Origin: Chrysoperla carnea
Lineage: Eukaryota; Arthropoda; Insecta; Neuroptera; Chrysopidae
Length of the DNA: 64,000 nt
Direction of reading: 5' to 3'
Assembly (NCBI RefSeq): GCF_905475395.1
Contig: NC_058339.1
Location: 20,778,001 to 20,842,000, forward strand
The notes beneath the pieces were generated by a model that did no database searches, had not been told where the DNA came from, and worked only from the letters and a program-made list of their open reading frames with translations. Below, piece by piece: positions 39,401 through 53,139 of the stretch; the first letter of the stretch is position 1, and every line of letters begins with the position of its first letter. The position numbers and the translations under genes are program-made.

Positions 39401-42400
39401 TTTCAAATATAAATATAAAAGAATAGAAAGCTTTTAATGCCTAGAGATACATACGCAAGACCATCATCAACCATCCGTAAAACCTCAGGATTCCTCATGA
39501 TAGAAATAAATTCAGGATTTTCTGGATTTCGTTTCACGTCAATTAATTGCCATGGCTCAATCCACCCAAATCGTACACACTTCATAAGTTCAACCAAATG
39601 TTTCTGACGCTCTTTCCAGTCGTATCTAAGCCATCGTACAGCAGACATTAAAACTTCCATTTCACTATATTAAGCATATTAAAATTTGAAATTTTTGTTG
39701 ATTTGGTAAATTGAAATTTCTAAGATTTACCAATTAATGTAAATGTAATTTGATGATAAAAAGGCACAAACTTCTTCGGCAGCTAATTCTAAAAAGTCTT
39801 GAGAACTAACTAATGTTAAAAAGAATTTACGTATTCTTGGAATCATTAATTGCATCACATCTACTTGACTTCTATGCTTTGCTTCCATGAACAATAAAAA
39901 TGCAGTTTCTTCATTGAATACTTCTTCGGAATCAATAAACATCCAGCATTGCTCTTCTAATTCTAAATTTTAACAGACTATAGAAATATGGATAATCGAA
40001 AATTTTTATGAATACTGTTACCTTTGATTCCTAAATACTTGGATGCCGAAAACAATTCTAGACAATTATCACGAGTCAGAAGTTTAAAACTATCATCTTC
40101 ATGGGTTATCATCCAGCCATAAATTGTGGCAAAAGCTTTTGGAGACACCGCAGTTTGCTAAAAAATAATTAAGGACAATTATTTTATATCACACTAACCT
40201 TTCAGCGAAGCGGCGCTAATTTCGGTTATGAACCCAATAAACATGAACCTCTGATTTATGGTCTGAAATATCGCTCTGATTTAAGGTCTAAAATATCGAA
40301 GCATGGTAAAATTTTGTTGGGCTGATTCAATTTTTGTCCAAAATTATTACTTGCTAACATTTAACTTACTTTTGTTAAATCAACCTTTTTATCTTCAACA
40401 TTTTCAAAATATTTGGAATATGATTGAAGTACAATTAAATGGCAAGAAAATTCCTCATTACCAATGTAAACAATACAATCAGCAAGACTAAAAAAAAGTG
40501 ATGACATAAGCTCCAAGCACAAAAAATTAATAGATCGTAAGTTGGTGACAGATTAAGCTGAACAATTTTTTCACTTTGTCTCGGAAGAAGCGGAAAATTA
40601 TGTCCGTTTTAACTAAAATGACAGAGCTTAATTTCACAAGTTTCTTTCTATTGTAGTCAACATAGAATTTTCAGCAACGTCGAAACAGAAACAAAAAAAT
40701 GGGGCACCAAAATCTTTGGAGTCAATGTTTTGAAATAATCCGTAAAATTACATGTAATTTGTAATACGCCGGTTTATTTCTTCATACAGATTAGTTTTAG
40801 CATGCATTGCAACTTTTTCCCAACTAAATGGTTCTGTATTGGTTATACCCAAACGTTCCAATCTAATTTCAGGACTTAATACATCAGCAACACTTTCAGG
40901 TAAATCTTCATCATTTGAACTGTATTCGGCTTCGAAATTTGCTTCATCATTTCTCGGGTTTCCCATCTAAACAGTTGGTTGTATAAATTTTCTTGGAAAT
41001 ATATTATATCTTTCTAATAAGCAAGTCAATTGCAGTATAAAATTAAAGGTAAGTAAATAGGAATTCAAAATTTGGTGATTATAAAAGTTTTTCATCAATA
41101 GACCTTTTCATCATGTCACATGCGCAAGTGCAGAGTTTATTTTTTCGTACTGATAGCAATAAGTAGGACCAAGATAGAAGATATTTGTTATGCATTTTAT
41201 CACGTTGGTTATAAATCATTTAGTACGAAACAAATGTGAGTCGTGATTTTAAAATGAAAAGCCCTATTCAAATTGGTTTATTTTTAAAATATGGCCAGTG
41301 ATGTAAATGTATATTGTTTAAAGGTTTTCAAATCAATTACGTTATTTGATAGCATACAAATTTCATTTACCATTGCAAAATTTTTTCTCAATTTATCCAT
41401 ATTTTTTGAAGATTTTGAAGAAGAAACAATTCCACTGTTTAAGCAATCACCATAAATATTTACCTGTGTATGATCTGGATCAGCCACTAAAACGCTGACT
41501 TTTTGAGTTTCATAAACTATCTGAGCAAAAAGATAGTAGATATTAAATAATTTTTTATTGATCTGATTCAACAAATGCGTACAGTGGTAATTTTTACTGA
41601 TACTCTATTATGACAGATGGCTAAGACCTCTGGAGATTTGTTTTTCCCTATTTTGATTAAGGCTTCCTTCAGTTTTTTCATAGTTCCGGAGATATTATTT
41701 AATATGAGTCGTTTGTAGCCAAGTGGCCTAAACAATATAAACCTGGTATTACCTGGGCCCTCTAGTTTGAGCTATCTACGCGTTGATTAAGAGCTCCCTA
41801 TAGATTTAGATCTAAAGAAAATCAAGCAATAGTGTACTTGTACGGTTCATTAAGATAGCATGTAACCGTAGTGTCTGAATTTATCAAGACCAACTCTAGC
41901 TAAACTGCTAGAGTAACGTATGTTAAAATAAAATAAGTCTGGAATTGTTATACCTGGCTAGGTCCTATTTTTAAATTTCCACTAGGAGTAGGCCGAAACG
42001 GAAATGTTGTTTTGTCTTGTTTAGAAGCCGATTCATTAGCTGTATGATCTTTCCAATGTATTTGTTTTTGAGTACTAGAAAAACCACACTATTTTATAGA
42101 AGAGCCACAGTATAAATAAATTTTATGGAAATATTCTTATAATACTTTCAATCAAGTCACCTCCTTTGTAGTTTATTGTTGGTGTATAAGCTTTCTGACG
42201 ATCTGGTTAGTTTTTTATGCTGTACATGTAATCTTCTAATTGGCGGTGATAAAGTTCTAATTGGAGGCGATAACGATCTATTCACGCAATTGATATCTAA
42301 AAAATAAACTAAAGATAGACAAGTAGCAATAGTTTATAATGAAGCGAAATTTATATGATTCTTTTTCTCTTAGTTATAAAGAATAGTGTGGGTTTAATCG

Positions 42401-43712
42401 TGCCTTTAGGTGTTGAACTTATGGATATGTTACTCGAGCCGCGGTTAAAACCTAACTCTGCTTTATCAAACTTGTTTCTATTACGACATGGAAATTTTGC
42501 TTCTGTATGCGATCAAGGACTAAAATGTCTACAGAACTGCATATAATTATAATTTATAATTGCAAACTATGTTATTTGATCATAATTTTATACAAGAAGG
42601 CAATATAAACCAAGTTACAAATACAATGTGGAGGTATTGAAAACATTAAGAAACTTTTTATCCTATTCAATTGATATTTATTATCCTATTTAATAATATT
42701 TAATTTACCTCGTTCCCGTCGACTTGTGTATTTGCTTTTTGGCCTACAAAAATTAGGAAAATGGTTAGGGCCGTGAATTTGGGATAAATGGGGCACATGT
42801 CAGGCTAACGCAGATGGAAAAAATTAGTGGAATATTCCCACAACCTGTGACTTCTCAAAATAAAATCAATTTTTTTCACCTAGTGCAATCCGACATTTGT
42901 CCATTTATCTTTAATATCAAAATGAAAAACACTGGTCTATAATAAAAGATCAGGCATAATTTACATTAATTTGATGTATTTCGAAAGGTTTTTCATTAAG
43001 TTAATTGCCACCAATTAAATATCTATTTTTTTCATAAGTTTATGTAATTTAATTTGGCTGAAAAACATTCTCGGATTGTGCTAAAAATCAATATAATGGG
43101 TGCAAAATCTTTAATTATGTGTCATTAGTTTTCGATAAAATAATTTTAAAAAATTGAGACCTGTTGCTCCTTTCCGTTGATGATCCAGAAATCTAAAAAG
43201 AAAATATTTTTAAATTTTGTTTTGATTAGATAAATACTTATCTTAAAGAAGTATCACCATTAAACTCTTTCCTTGTATATTCTTATTAAAAGATGGCCGA
43301 TCAAATATTACTGGATCACGTTTTCTTCTTAAAGATGAATTTGATGTACTTGACGCTTTAGGTTCAAAAAGTTTGGAATTTATACCACATTCAAGCAATC
43401 TACAAAATTTTGAAGTTTTTTTTACAATAATAAAGGATATCTATTACCACGGAGTAAAATAAGTTTACTTACTGCAGTTTAAGTAAGTCAATATCTGATT
43501 CACTTTCTGAATGAGAACTAACAACCCTTTCCCAGTTCTGTAAAAAATTATCATGTAACTTATAAAAAAAAACACTCTTAAACATAGCATATAAATTGCA
43601 GATTTTTTTTCTCCCTAAATTGGGCACTTTTTTGGATATACTCTACGCAGGTTCTACTTATTTACTCACTAAAATGAAAATATCTTACTTTAGGTGTTAA
43701 ACCTTTTCGCAT
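36461..43712 (-). CDS. BTB-BACK-Kelch protein, 20 exons, ~1,111 aa
   Basis: Exons: 43712-43689, 43537-43473, 43399-43258, 43192-43161, 42743-42709, 42296-42161, 42074-41954, 41520-41341 (or -41464), 40966-40752, 40487-40370, 40157-40022, 39962-39731, 39664-39455, 39387-39078, 38442-38363, 38309-38055, 37930-37665, 37383-37191, 37122-36931, 36854-36461; 3,336 nt, all in phase. Residues 1-245 are a Ser/Arg/Pro-rich extension (L-S-P-P-I-R repeated). BTB lies at about 318-405 (A-D-C-I-V-Y-I-G-N-E-E-F), BACK at about 405-550, a basic linker to about 765, then six Kelch blades (G-G motifs, W at strand d) to the stop. BTB-Kelch proteins usually recruit substrates to cullin-3 ligases; some bind actin. 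Unusual are the long N-terminus and the ~215-residue linker. The orthologue is not recognised; a beta-scruin-like label is possible. RepB sits in the 37384-37664 intron. Confidence 0.88.
37410..37605 (+). repeat. RepB copy inside a Kelch-gene intron
   Basis: Lies antisense to the host gene, between exons 17 and 18. Shows AAACGGATGAATCGATTTTG and GGGTTCCGTACTCGAAAAA. It accounts for most of that 281 bp intron. Confidence 0.85.
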
Positions 43713-44283
43713 GATATTCTTGCACTAATCCTAATGACTGTGGATTTTTTAAATTTGGTTCATTCACTATGCTTTTCGGATTATTAAAAATTCACAAAGT
43801 TAATGTAGAACTATATTCAATAAAATTGTAAAAGAAACAAAATTTCCGTCCCATAAAATCATTATTAATCATTAGAAATCAAAAAAACTAATTTGTAAAC
43901 AATATTTTTGTTGCCTTAACGATATTTTTAGTTTTTTGTCTTATTATATTTATCACATTATTCAATCTTTCTACAAATTTCCAAAAAAGTGATAGGTAGT
44001 AGAAATAGATAGAATTTTAAAATAATTATTGTTTTATCTGTGTGTAAATTAGTAAAGTTATAAGTTATTTTAAGACTCCCGGAAAATTGATCGGGGGTTT
44101 TTAAAATTTTATAAATTTCATTTGTGAAAGTTGAAATTGCCCAGCAATTTTAACGAAGCGATCGGGTAACCGCAAGTTATTAAAAAGTGGTTGACATAAG
44201 CGAATACAATTTCCATAGCTATGAAATGTTTATTTATGGGCTTTAAGTACTTATATAAATATTAATAATTGTAAGTCTGGGTA
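43713..44283. promoter_or_regulatory. shared upstream region of the divergent Kelch and WD40 genes
   Basis: 571 bp separate the two start codons, which face away from each other. It includes a RepB 3'-end fragment (44078-44125) and a further repeat piece (44130-44180) also seen near 1145. No clear TATA box can be chosen in this A/T-rich sequence, so a bidirectional promoter is an inference from spacing. Confidence 0.4.
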
Positions 44284-47002
44284 ATGTCTACGAAATCGTA
44301 TTGCGCATCTATACGAAGTACAGGTAGCGCAAAGGTGCCAAGAGATATTAAACGTGGAAAACTTCTCTCTGAAGTTAAGTTTCCACAACAATTTTTTGGA
44401 TTATTTAATGTAAAATATTCACCAGATGGTAACGATCTTCTTACATGTTTTGGACAGGGAGCTATTCAGGTTTTGTTTTGTTTTTAGTAAAATTTAAACG
44501 GTTTACAAGTAGCCCAATTTCAGATACAATTTCTTCCCAGGCAATTATTTGAAATGGTTTTACTTTGGACTTGCCCTTTTATGAAAACATTAGCCGTTTA
44601 TAATAGGATTTAAATCATCTTGCAGGTAAGGTGTCCGACCACTGGTACCTTAAAACGAACTATTCGAAGTGGTGGTAATTATTCGTATCCCATACAATGT
44701 GCAAGATTTAATCCATTACATACATCGAAATGCTATGCTGCAAGCACTTGTGGAAATGTATTTATCTGTGATGCAATACAATATGATTATACAACATTTG
44801 CTACAGGTATTTTTAGTCCCAAGGTGTAATAATTTTACTCCCAAGTTTATAATGCTTAAAAAGGGGATTCCCCGATGATACGAACAAAATTTTGGTATAA
44901 GTGTTCATAAAATCACCTAATTAATCCATTTCCATTTCAACACGATGACGTCCGTCAACACGATAACTCACTTATAAAACAGATATCAAGCAACACAGGT
45001 CAACCGGGTTGGGCGTAACGAGCTTTGAGGTTGAGAGCGAAGCCAAGCTAAGCTGATGGCCTCTTTGGAATTCCCTATCCTTCTTTGACCTGCCTTAAGG
45101 ATATAAACCTAAGGGTCTATACCATATTTCGTGCAATGTTAGTGCATAATATTGAAGCCAGTTTAACAATACATTTAGTGTCTATTGGAAAGCTGTCAAG
45201 AATGCAAGGAGCATTTTATGTGCATTATTTGTTGGAAAAAATTGATTATATCCTGTGAAGTGGACGGATAACGTCTAGTTAAATAGATTTAAGCTGATAT
45301 TATTATTTCTAGAATACAAAAATGAAATAAACTCAATTGATGTTACATGTGATGGAGGAAATGTTATTACTGGTGGAAAAGATACATTTACTCGTGTGTA
45401 TGATGCAGACACTACTAAAGTAAAATTATTTATTTAAAATGATTATAAATTATAGTAACTCAGATTCGGTTTTTCCCATTTTTGTGTATCACATCTTCAG
45501 TCGAAATTATGTTTGATTTCTCAATAAATACTTTGATAACGAATAATCATATAATATTTTTTGTGTTTTGAAGTTAAAATGCATGTACGGTAAAGAGAAA
45601 GGGAAGGTTCGAAATTCGTTTGATGAAAAACAAAAATTTCATTTCATGCGTATTTATTGTGTGAAATCTCATCCAAGATTCAATGAAGTGTTTTTAACTG
45701 GTGGCTGGGACGATATTGTGCTGGTAAGTAATATAGTACATAACTTTACCCTTCAACCGGAGAAATGATATGCGATACCCGTGGGGCTAATTGATTGCCA
45801 TCATTAGCAGCGTACACTGTAAATATCAATCAAATGGATTTCGTTATGGGATGAGGGATATAGATTTACCAAGGGATTTGCAGAAAGGATATTGCATTTT
45901 CAGAATCAGAAAAGATGGCTAAAAGAATGAAACAATTATTAAACGGTTTTTGGTGACTCTATAACCCTTTTTCATTAATTTTCTCTGCAAATCTTCCGTT
46001 TTCTCAAATAAGATGATGGTTACTTATCTGCTTTTTATTTAATTGTTTCACACTATTTTTGTTTTTAACTATATCCGGTATATGTGCTTTGCCAGATTTG
46101 GGATTTGCGAGATCCATATGGATGTGTGCGAAGTATTAAAGGACCGCATATTTGTGGAGATTCAATTGATATAAGAGTATGTATTTACAAATATTTTACT
46201 TAGGTATTTGTTAATGACGTTCAAAATGAGTTTTTGCGGCCAAAAACATATCAAGGCTGAGTTATTTTATACATAAAGATTGTGTATTATATTACAGGAT
46301 AAGATAATTTTAACTGGATCATGGACAGTACGAGAGAGTATCAAACTTTGGGATTTTGGTTCTGGTGAACTAATAAGCGTAGTTATGCCTACCAATCGAC
46401 CATCTTGCCTTGGTGGTGAATATGTTTATGCATGTCAGTTTTACGATGGCGATTCAACTGATGATCAAATAATCTCCGGTGGTAGTGGTGGAGAATACGT
46501 TGAGGTATTTTTAAGGAAACACACACTTCAGCTTAAAATGAATTTGTTATTTACATTTATTGATTCCATATTCTTTTTCATTTTTCTCTAATGAAACATT
46601 AATTAGGTTTTCAGGGACTGGTGAATGTAATATTAAGAATTTTCATTTTGGATGTTAACAAAAATACCGCGACGGTCCAAGCCTGTGTGTGTTTTAAAAT
46701 TTCTATGTAAACCACCGGCCATATTTTGTGTGTCTTACAACTTTTGTCAAATACTAAGCTTGGTCCTAGACTAATCAAACCCAAAATGTTCTTCACAAAT
46801 CATTAGATTTTATTTTTTCCATTAGTTGTAGAAACTATCATTATCTTTGTTTTTATAGGTCATAAGTTTAAAAGAAAATAAAGTGATGACTTTTCTTAAA
46901 ACGAATAAACCATGTCAAACTTTAGACTCATATCAAGATAAAATAACTTATGGTGGTATGGAACCTTGTTTTCGCATTATTGACTATAGTAATTGCTATT
47001 AA
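44284..47002 (+). CDS. WD40-repeat protein, seven exons, 351 aa
   Basis: Exons: 44284-44469, 44626-44806, 45313-45419, 45574-45723, 46096-46176, 46298-46504, 46859-47002 (1,056 nt, phases consistent). The protein has WD-type features throughout: F-N-V-K-Y-S-P-D-G-N-D-L-L near 45, V-I-T-G-G-K-D-T then V-Y-D-A-D near 145, V-K-S-H-P, F-L-T-G-G-W-D-D then I-W-D-L-R-D near 200-215, L-T-G-S-W then I-K-L-W-D-F near 240-255, and a last I-S-G-G-S-G-G-E-Y. It fills a single beta-propeller with little outside it, so it is probably a scaffold. No signal peptide or membrane segment. I cannot assign an orthologue. The AATAAA at 47055-47060 fits the 3' end. Intron 2 holds a RepA piece. Confidence 0.88.
44838..45012 (+). 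repeat. RepA fragment in WD40-gene intron 2
   Basis: Contains CCCAAGTTTATAATGCTTAAA, TTTTGGTATAAGTGTTCATA and CACCTAATTAATCCATTT. The right half is missing. Confidence 0.8.
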
Positions 47003-49545
47003 TTTTGATTAAAATTAATTAAAATTAATTTTCTATGTGCATTATTTATTATAAAATAAACAAATTTGAATAAATATAAACATTTTCTATTATTTATGTT
47101 TGAATTGTATGTTATCGTCATAATATCAATCAGAATTTATCAGCAATCAGAGTCCTTGGCCAATCGTGTCTCATTTTCACGAATAACATCAAATTAGCTT
47201 GTAACATTTAGAAATTTTATTTTTTAATCTATATTTCTACAAAAATTCCATTATGTTTTTTATAAAAATATAATTTCTTTGAAATGATTATATTTTATAC
47301 CTAGGAAGTAAAACATTCTATTGAAAATAATGATTAATTAATATTTCTATTTTTAGTTTTTTATTAACGTATCGTTAGTATCGTATGTAGGAAGAAGGAG
47401 CATTAAGGAATATATTGAAGGAAATAAATTGAATTCTATATTTTGAACTTTGACATTTCATAGCATTTTGTATGGTATAAACTTAAAGCTGTTGTAAAAA
47501 AGGACATAGATATAGCTACGTTATAAAAACATAACGCATTTTCTTTTAAAATATTGCCATCTTTGCTTCACTGCAATACACATGTATATATTTCACTTTT
47601 TTTATTCGACCACTTTTGTATAATACTATGAATTCAACATGAATATCAATGGTAGAAGAATTTCCTTTCTTTATACAAGATTCGGAAAACATACATAAAT
47701 TAATGTTCTCAATGTAAACTAGCGTTAGAAAAGCGTATTTATGCCAAAATTGAGTTGAATTTATGCAATTTTAGACTAAAAATTGCTGATTTTCCTCTTC
47801 TAGGTAAAAAGTCTGTCTACCCATCACACCTCCCCTTTAGGTCAAAATTTGGGTACGCCAATTATCGAGAACTAATAATTTTCATGTTCATAAATCAACT
47901 TTTACTTCTAATGAAATGGTAGTCTGATTTGATAATAAAGAAATCGAAAAGTAATTATTTTTTGAAGTATATTATGAATATTAAGGCGTAGGATAGAATT
48001 TTGGTTTGAAAGAACATCATTTTCAAGATTAAGGTAGGTCTAGTATCTACTGTTGTCCCTTAATAAAAAAAATTATATTTTCACGGTATTAGATATATCC
48101 GAACACTGTATTTAAAAAGTTTACTACATTATTTATGATGTCAAGACATATAAACGATTTAGGAAACATTAAAATATATGCCAGGAATAAACATATACTT
48201 TATATACCTACTTATTTGATTGCATTTATATTGATTGTATGTTATAAGCATTATCGTTAATAGTATTTGATAAATAATTTATAAATCACAATTCGCACGA
48301 AATTGATTTCATATAAGATATATTAATAAAATATACAATCTGTTCCCGAGACTTCGCTGTGATAATGATTCATTTTAAATATTCAATTAATTCACAAATT
48401 GTTTCATTTAGAGAACGTAACATGGCTTCACTTATCCCCTCTTTAAATCACTCGCAATATAGGTGATGCCAGCTTATAAATCCACCACATGCTATGCTTT
48501 AACCCACTTGCCCTTGCTTAGCCCACCCCCTTAACACCACCTTTGGTTTCATGCCTTGGAGTTTTAGGAGTTTTTTTCCCTATTTTCCCCTATTTCTTTC
48601 CTAAGGTTTCAATTTCTGTAAACCAAAAATCTGTTGTTACATTAAATTGTACACATCCTCATTTAAACTTTCTTGGAAATAGCAAAACCTTTCTCGAATT
48701 AAATGGTCTAATCAAAATAATCTGCAACTCATTCAAACGTTTATACTATGTAGTTTTTGAATAATGCTCCCAACAAATTTAAAAGCATACTCGAGGCGAA
48801 AAATTATACATTTATTAAACTACAGAGTACAGTACAACATTGATTCGTTTATAAATTGTACAAGGAAGTCATGAGGTGCCCAAATAAGATTTTTGTTTCA
48901 ACGATCATCTGAATTTATCCATTTAAACTGTGATATTTTTGGAAATTTACTTTCTTGAAATGGAAATCATACATAAATTTGTTTTTATATTTGTTTTATA
49001 CATTTTTTTTCTTTAACTAATCGATTTTTCTGTTCATTGAGCTTGAGGTTTTATTATTAAAGTTTTGGTTAATCTCTATTTAATCTCTGTTTTGGTATTA
49101 TCTTCTTAACGATATTGTACAGTTGATGTTGATAAATAATAATAATAAATTGCGTATTTAGAAATCTATAAGCTATATTCCATTTCCTGTATCTGTGAAT
49201 GATTATTTGTTTCAAAGTTAAATTGAAAATGTTTTTGAATGAAATTGACAAAACTTTGTTAATTTTAGTCATAATGAAAGGAGATTTTTATTTCATTAGT
49301 TTATTCGCGTTACATATAATAGACCAAGCACACACATCATTTTAAAACGAAAAAACTGCCTTCATTACTATGTTATTATTAACCTGATGTCTTATATGTG
49401 TATGCCAAGTCAGTATGACGTATTCAAGTACATCCTATAAGCATTCTTGCTTTCCTCCGCTGCCACTATAAAGTTTTCTTTTTACCATTAAATTCTTCAT
49501 AATAATTATGATCAGATTTTAGTAGTTTTTAACTACACGTGATGG
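47003..49545. other. intergenic spacer, WD40 gene to LINE
   Basis: A/T-rich with no gene recognised. A C-rich patch lies at 48480-48545 (CTTGCCCTTGCTTAGCCCAC type). Confidence 0.5.
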
Positions 49546-50347
49546 GTTATTATCCGTGTTGTAAAACATAACAGGTGGAAACTGGTGCTCACAATTACAA
49601 ACACTTCTGCATTGTTCTGAAAACCAGGATCTTTGGAACGATCAATCTATCATAACTATCAAAAGATCGACGAATACTGTACTGGAAGGCTACAAACGAA
49701 AGCTTCATGAAAATGATTTAATTTCAATGAATTCATCCAATTACAGCAGCATGTATCGACATTTATTCAACTGCAATACACACTCGTTGCTTGAGTTTCG
49801 TTGCCCCATCGTCAAACTCAGAACAATTTGCCAAATTAGGACTGCTAGCCGGTTTTGTTTCCGTTTGCTTGTAAATGGTCTCAAATACGAACTAAACAGT
49901 GATCAAAATTGCCCAATTTGTAATCTACAAGAACCGGATGACTTAAACCACTTCTTCGTTCGTTGTCCTTTATATACAAGTTATAGATTACAATATTTGG
50001 ACAAATACCTAAGTGAAATTTCCAATATTATTGATCTGTATCACCTGTTTAATATTGAGTGTGTTGGAAAAATTAATGACATTTTTAGATTTACAGTGTC
50101 GGCTTTTCGGTTCCGTGCATTTGTACTGGACGAGTAATTAAACTTAATTAGTATTAGCAAAACGCCAACCAGTTTTGTTTTGTGTCTATTTTTTGGATTT
50201 GGATACATGTTAAAAGACATTACTAATTCTTATTGAAATACTTTTGTTATTTATTTTTGTTAATTACAAACTGAACTCTATTTGTTACAATCGCTGTAAG
50301 ATTATAAACAAATATATTTTATTATTATTATTGTTATTATCCGTGTT
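49546..50347 (+). mobile_element. 5'-truncated LINE with 15 bp target duplication
   Basis: GTTATTATCCGTGTT occurs at 49546-49560 and exactly again at 50333-50347, flanking a 772 bp insertion. The plus frame is open from 49565 to a TAA at 50135-50137 (190 residues). It ends with a zinc-binding motif C-P-I-C then N-H-F-F-V-R-C-P, typical of the C-terminus of non-LTR retrotransposon ORF2 (CR1/Jockey-like by look). The 3' tail is A/T-rich and ends in ATT repeats. An intact frame and perfect duplication suggest a fairly recent insertion. The reverse transcriptase and endonuclease domains are absent, so it cannot move by itself. Confidence 0.9.
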
Positions 50348-52092
50348 TATATTGTATTCAGTTTGGTAATGGGGTGTGACTTTGGGTCCACTTTGTATAA
50401 TAAGTCATTTTGAAATAATCTGTTTTTAGTTCATGAAAAATATTAATGAATTAAACAGTTTTCGTAAAGAGGGATACACTTAATACATATTTTCTGTCAA
50501 CTACGCCTAATTTTTGGAACTATTCAAGAGTTAATATTTAAAGAGCTTGGTCTATAATATTTAGATATAATATTATTGATTTGTGTCTTTAATAGAAGAA
50601 ATGATTCGAATATTTTCACATATTTTATGTTTTGCTTCTAATAAATTGCTCTTGTTTTTTTCTTATACAGGGTACTTTTTTTGAATTATATTTGTTCGGT
50701 TCGAACGATACATGACGAAAACTCCAGATTTAAACACGACCTTTAAGGATATAAGTACACATCGTACACGTTTGAAAGCTGATCTTTGTAAAATAAAAAC
50801 AAACAATTTTTGTTTGAAACATGTTTTCGAGAACTGAATTGATTCAACAGAAATTCTATATTTCTTTTTGTCCCGTTTTAATCTATAATTCTCAATATTT
50901 CGCCAGAGAAGTTCTTAATCCTTTAATGACCTGTATGAAAGTTACTGGCTTCAAATTGGAACAGTTATAAAGATACAATTTCATTTATATTAGGTTTAAA
51001 TTTTTTTAAGAAGAAACTACAGGAACAAAGGTTTCAAACTTTCCCTTAAACCTCAAAGTATTTGTTCTAAGGTAACGAGTTTTCCTACACCGAAAAACAA
51101 ATTGCCAATGCTTTCAAAAATTTGTTAAATTTATAATAAGTTGTGGACATCAAAATTAAAGAGCGTAAAATTGTGTGTTGTCCCCCTGAAAATTCTTCTA
51201 AATGGAACCTTAGCCTAATTGAAAATTGTTGGTATTAAAAAGGGACATTTTCAAGTTACCTTGAATTTAATCTGAATTTTCTACTTCAAGTTTTTGCCAA
51301 AGAAATAAAGGAACATTTTATACCTCGTAAAAAAACGAATAAGTTTACAAGAAGTATTGTTTGAAAACCAAAGACTTACGCAAGAAATTCAGTTGTTCAT
51401 GGTGTCTCATGTAGAACCAACATTTCTTCTCGGTTATGTAGGTACTAGGAGTTAATATTTAGCCAACCTAGAAGGTCAAGGTCAAATTCAAGATTACAAA
51501 AGGATAAGCTGCTCGTTAACACCAGTAACTTTTATTTAGGTCATTTATTACTTGGGTACTCCTCCTTGGGTACTAATGAGACCTCCTGTACATATTTGTG
51601 TGATGAAATATATATTAAAATATGAATACGTCATGTTTTTATCTAAAGTATTTTTCTTCTTCGATAAAAATATATGTAAAATAAATATCGATAGTTTTGG
51701 TGTAGGAAGTTATGTAAATGTAAAACGTAGGAATAGGTTTAAAGGATATATTGAAAAATGAATTTGAAATTGTTCAATTCACTGTAATATAATCGAATGT
51801 ATATGATATAAGAGATATTTCCTGTTTTCAAATTTCCATTTTAACCATGTTCTGATCATGGACTCGTGTCCCACCAACCAAAAATAAAGAAAAGATTTCT
51901 TTTATGTTCTATTAAATTCTGAAATCATATATATCTAAACCTAAAAAATATTTGAATGTAGAGTTGAAAGTCTTTTATTGTGCTGCTAAAGAAACATCTG
52001 GAGAGGAAAATCACCAAAAATTTTACTGATCACAACTTTGGGTGTTGTGGTTCCTTGCCACAGTCTTTTGGAAACCAAAATTTTGTCCTAAT
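50348..52092. other. intergenic stretch
   Basis: No gene recognised. A frame near 51180-51240 weakly recalls a Tc1/mariner transposase end (see rejected items). Confidence 0.45.
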
Positions 52093-52445
52093 TTGTGGCC
52101 TCACAGGTAAACAATGATGTTTACGAGAAAATGTTCCAAACAAAAATTGTTTTATAAGGAACATTTTTTATATTTAAACCTTTTTTCTATCTCTAACGGT
52201 TTACAAGATGGGAAGGAACTACGGTAAAAGAAATTCAATTGATCTATGTTTCTCATTTACGAACTCGACCATACTTTTTACGTTCTGAGCACGCTATAAA
52301 AATTTCAGCTTGATATATTTTTTGACAGGCAGATGAGAACATATACCAAAATTTTGTTTGTATTACCAATTTTTTTAAGCGTTACAAACTTGAGTCTAAA
52401 AGTAATACCTATATATTGATATATACTTCATATATACAGGTTATA
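52093..52445 (-). repeat. RepA copy, partial
   Basis: From the GGTAAACAATGATGTTTACG block to the palindromic end. The terminal CAATTGACTGAGTTAATT block is missing, as is part of the centre. Confidence 0.8.
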
Positions 52446-53139
52446 AAAATAGGAATAAACACATGAACCAAATTTTCGATTCAACTATCAAACTTTCTAT
52501 ATGTTACAAACTTGATTTAATATATTGATATAATATCTATCTATTTTTATAGTAAATGCTTCAATAGCATAGATCAATTTATTATGTAAAAATATTACAA
52601 AAATATATTCTTAATTAGACTTAAAACGAAACAAAAATGGGTAATATGTTATTATATAATTTCGTTTATTTTAGCAAGAGTTAATAATTAATTCTGTGAA
52701 CATGTAGAGTTTATGTCCAGACAATTATTTTAATTGATCAATTTGAATATTTTAGTTATAAACTACACTTTTGTTATAAAATATTGTATAATTTTGTTCC
52801 TTTTTCGTTTTGATAATTGTTTAAATAAAAAGGGCTGTATATACATTTAGAAGTAATAATCGACTGAATAATGATTTAGAATCGACTCCAGTGTTTTAAA
52901 AGCCATCTAGACGGTCATCATACAGTTTAAATAATATGAGAGTGCCAATTTTGGACCATCTGAACTTTGCAAACCGGTGGCCTGTAGCCACCGACAACTC
53001 TTTTTGAAAATTTTTGAGGAAAGTTATTGAATGCTTCATTTGGTTTTTTTTTTCGTAAAGTAACCTATGTCATTTGCACAGTTATTAGGACAATATCCAA
53101 ATGGGTTAAATCATTCAAGATATTGTCGAAAACTCGAAA
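52446..53139. other. spacer upstream of the second SatA array
   Basis: A/T-rich. A small hairpin CGGTGGCCTGTAGCCACCG lies near 52976. Otherwise nothing is recognised. Confidence 0.5.

Noticed and set aside
51150-51250. Possible Tc1/mariner transposase end (W-N-L-S-L-I-E-N-C-W frame)
   Set aside because: It recalls the S-P-D-L-N-x-I-E-N-x-W motif, but the aspartate is missing, a stop follows at once, and there are no terminal repeats.
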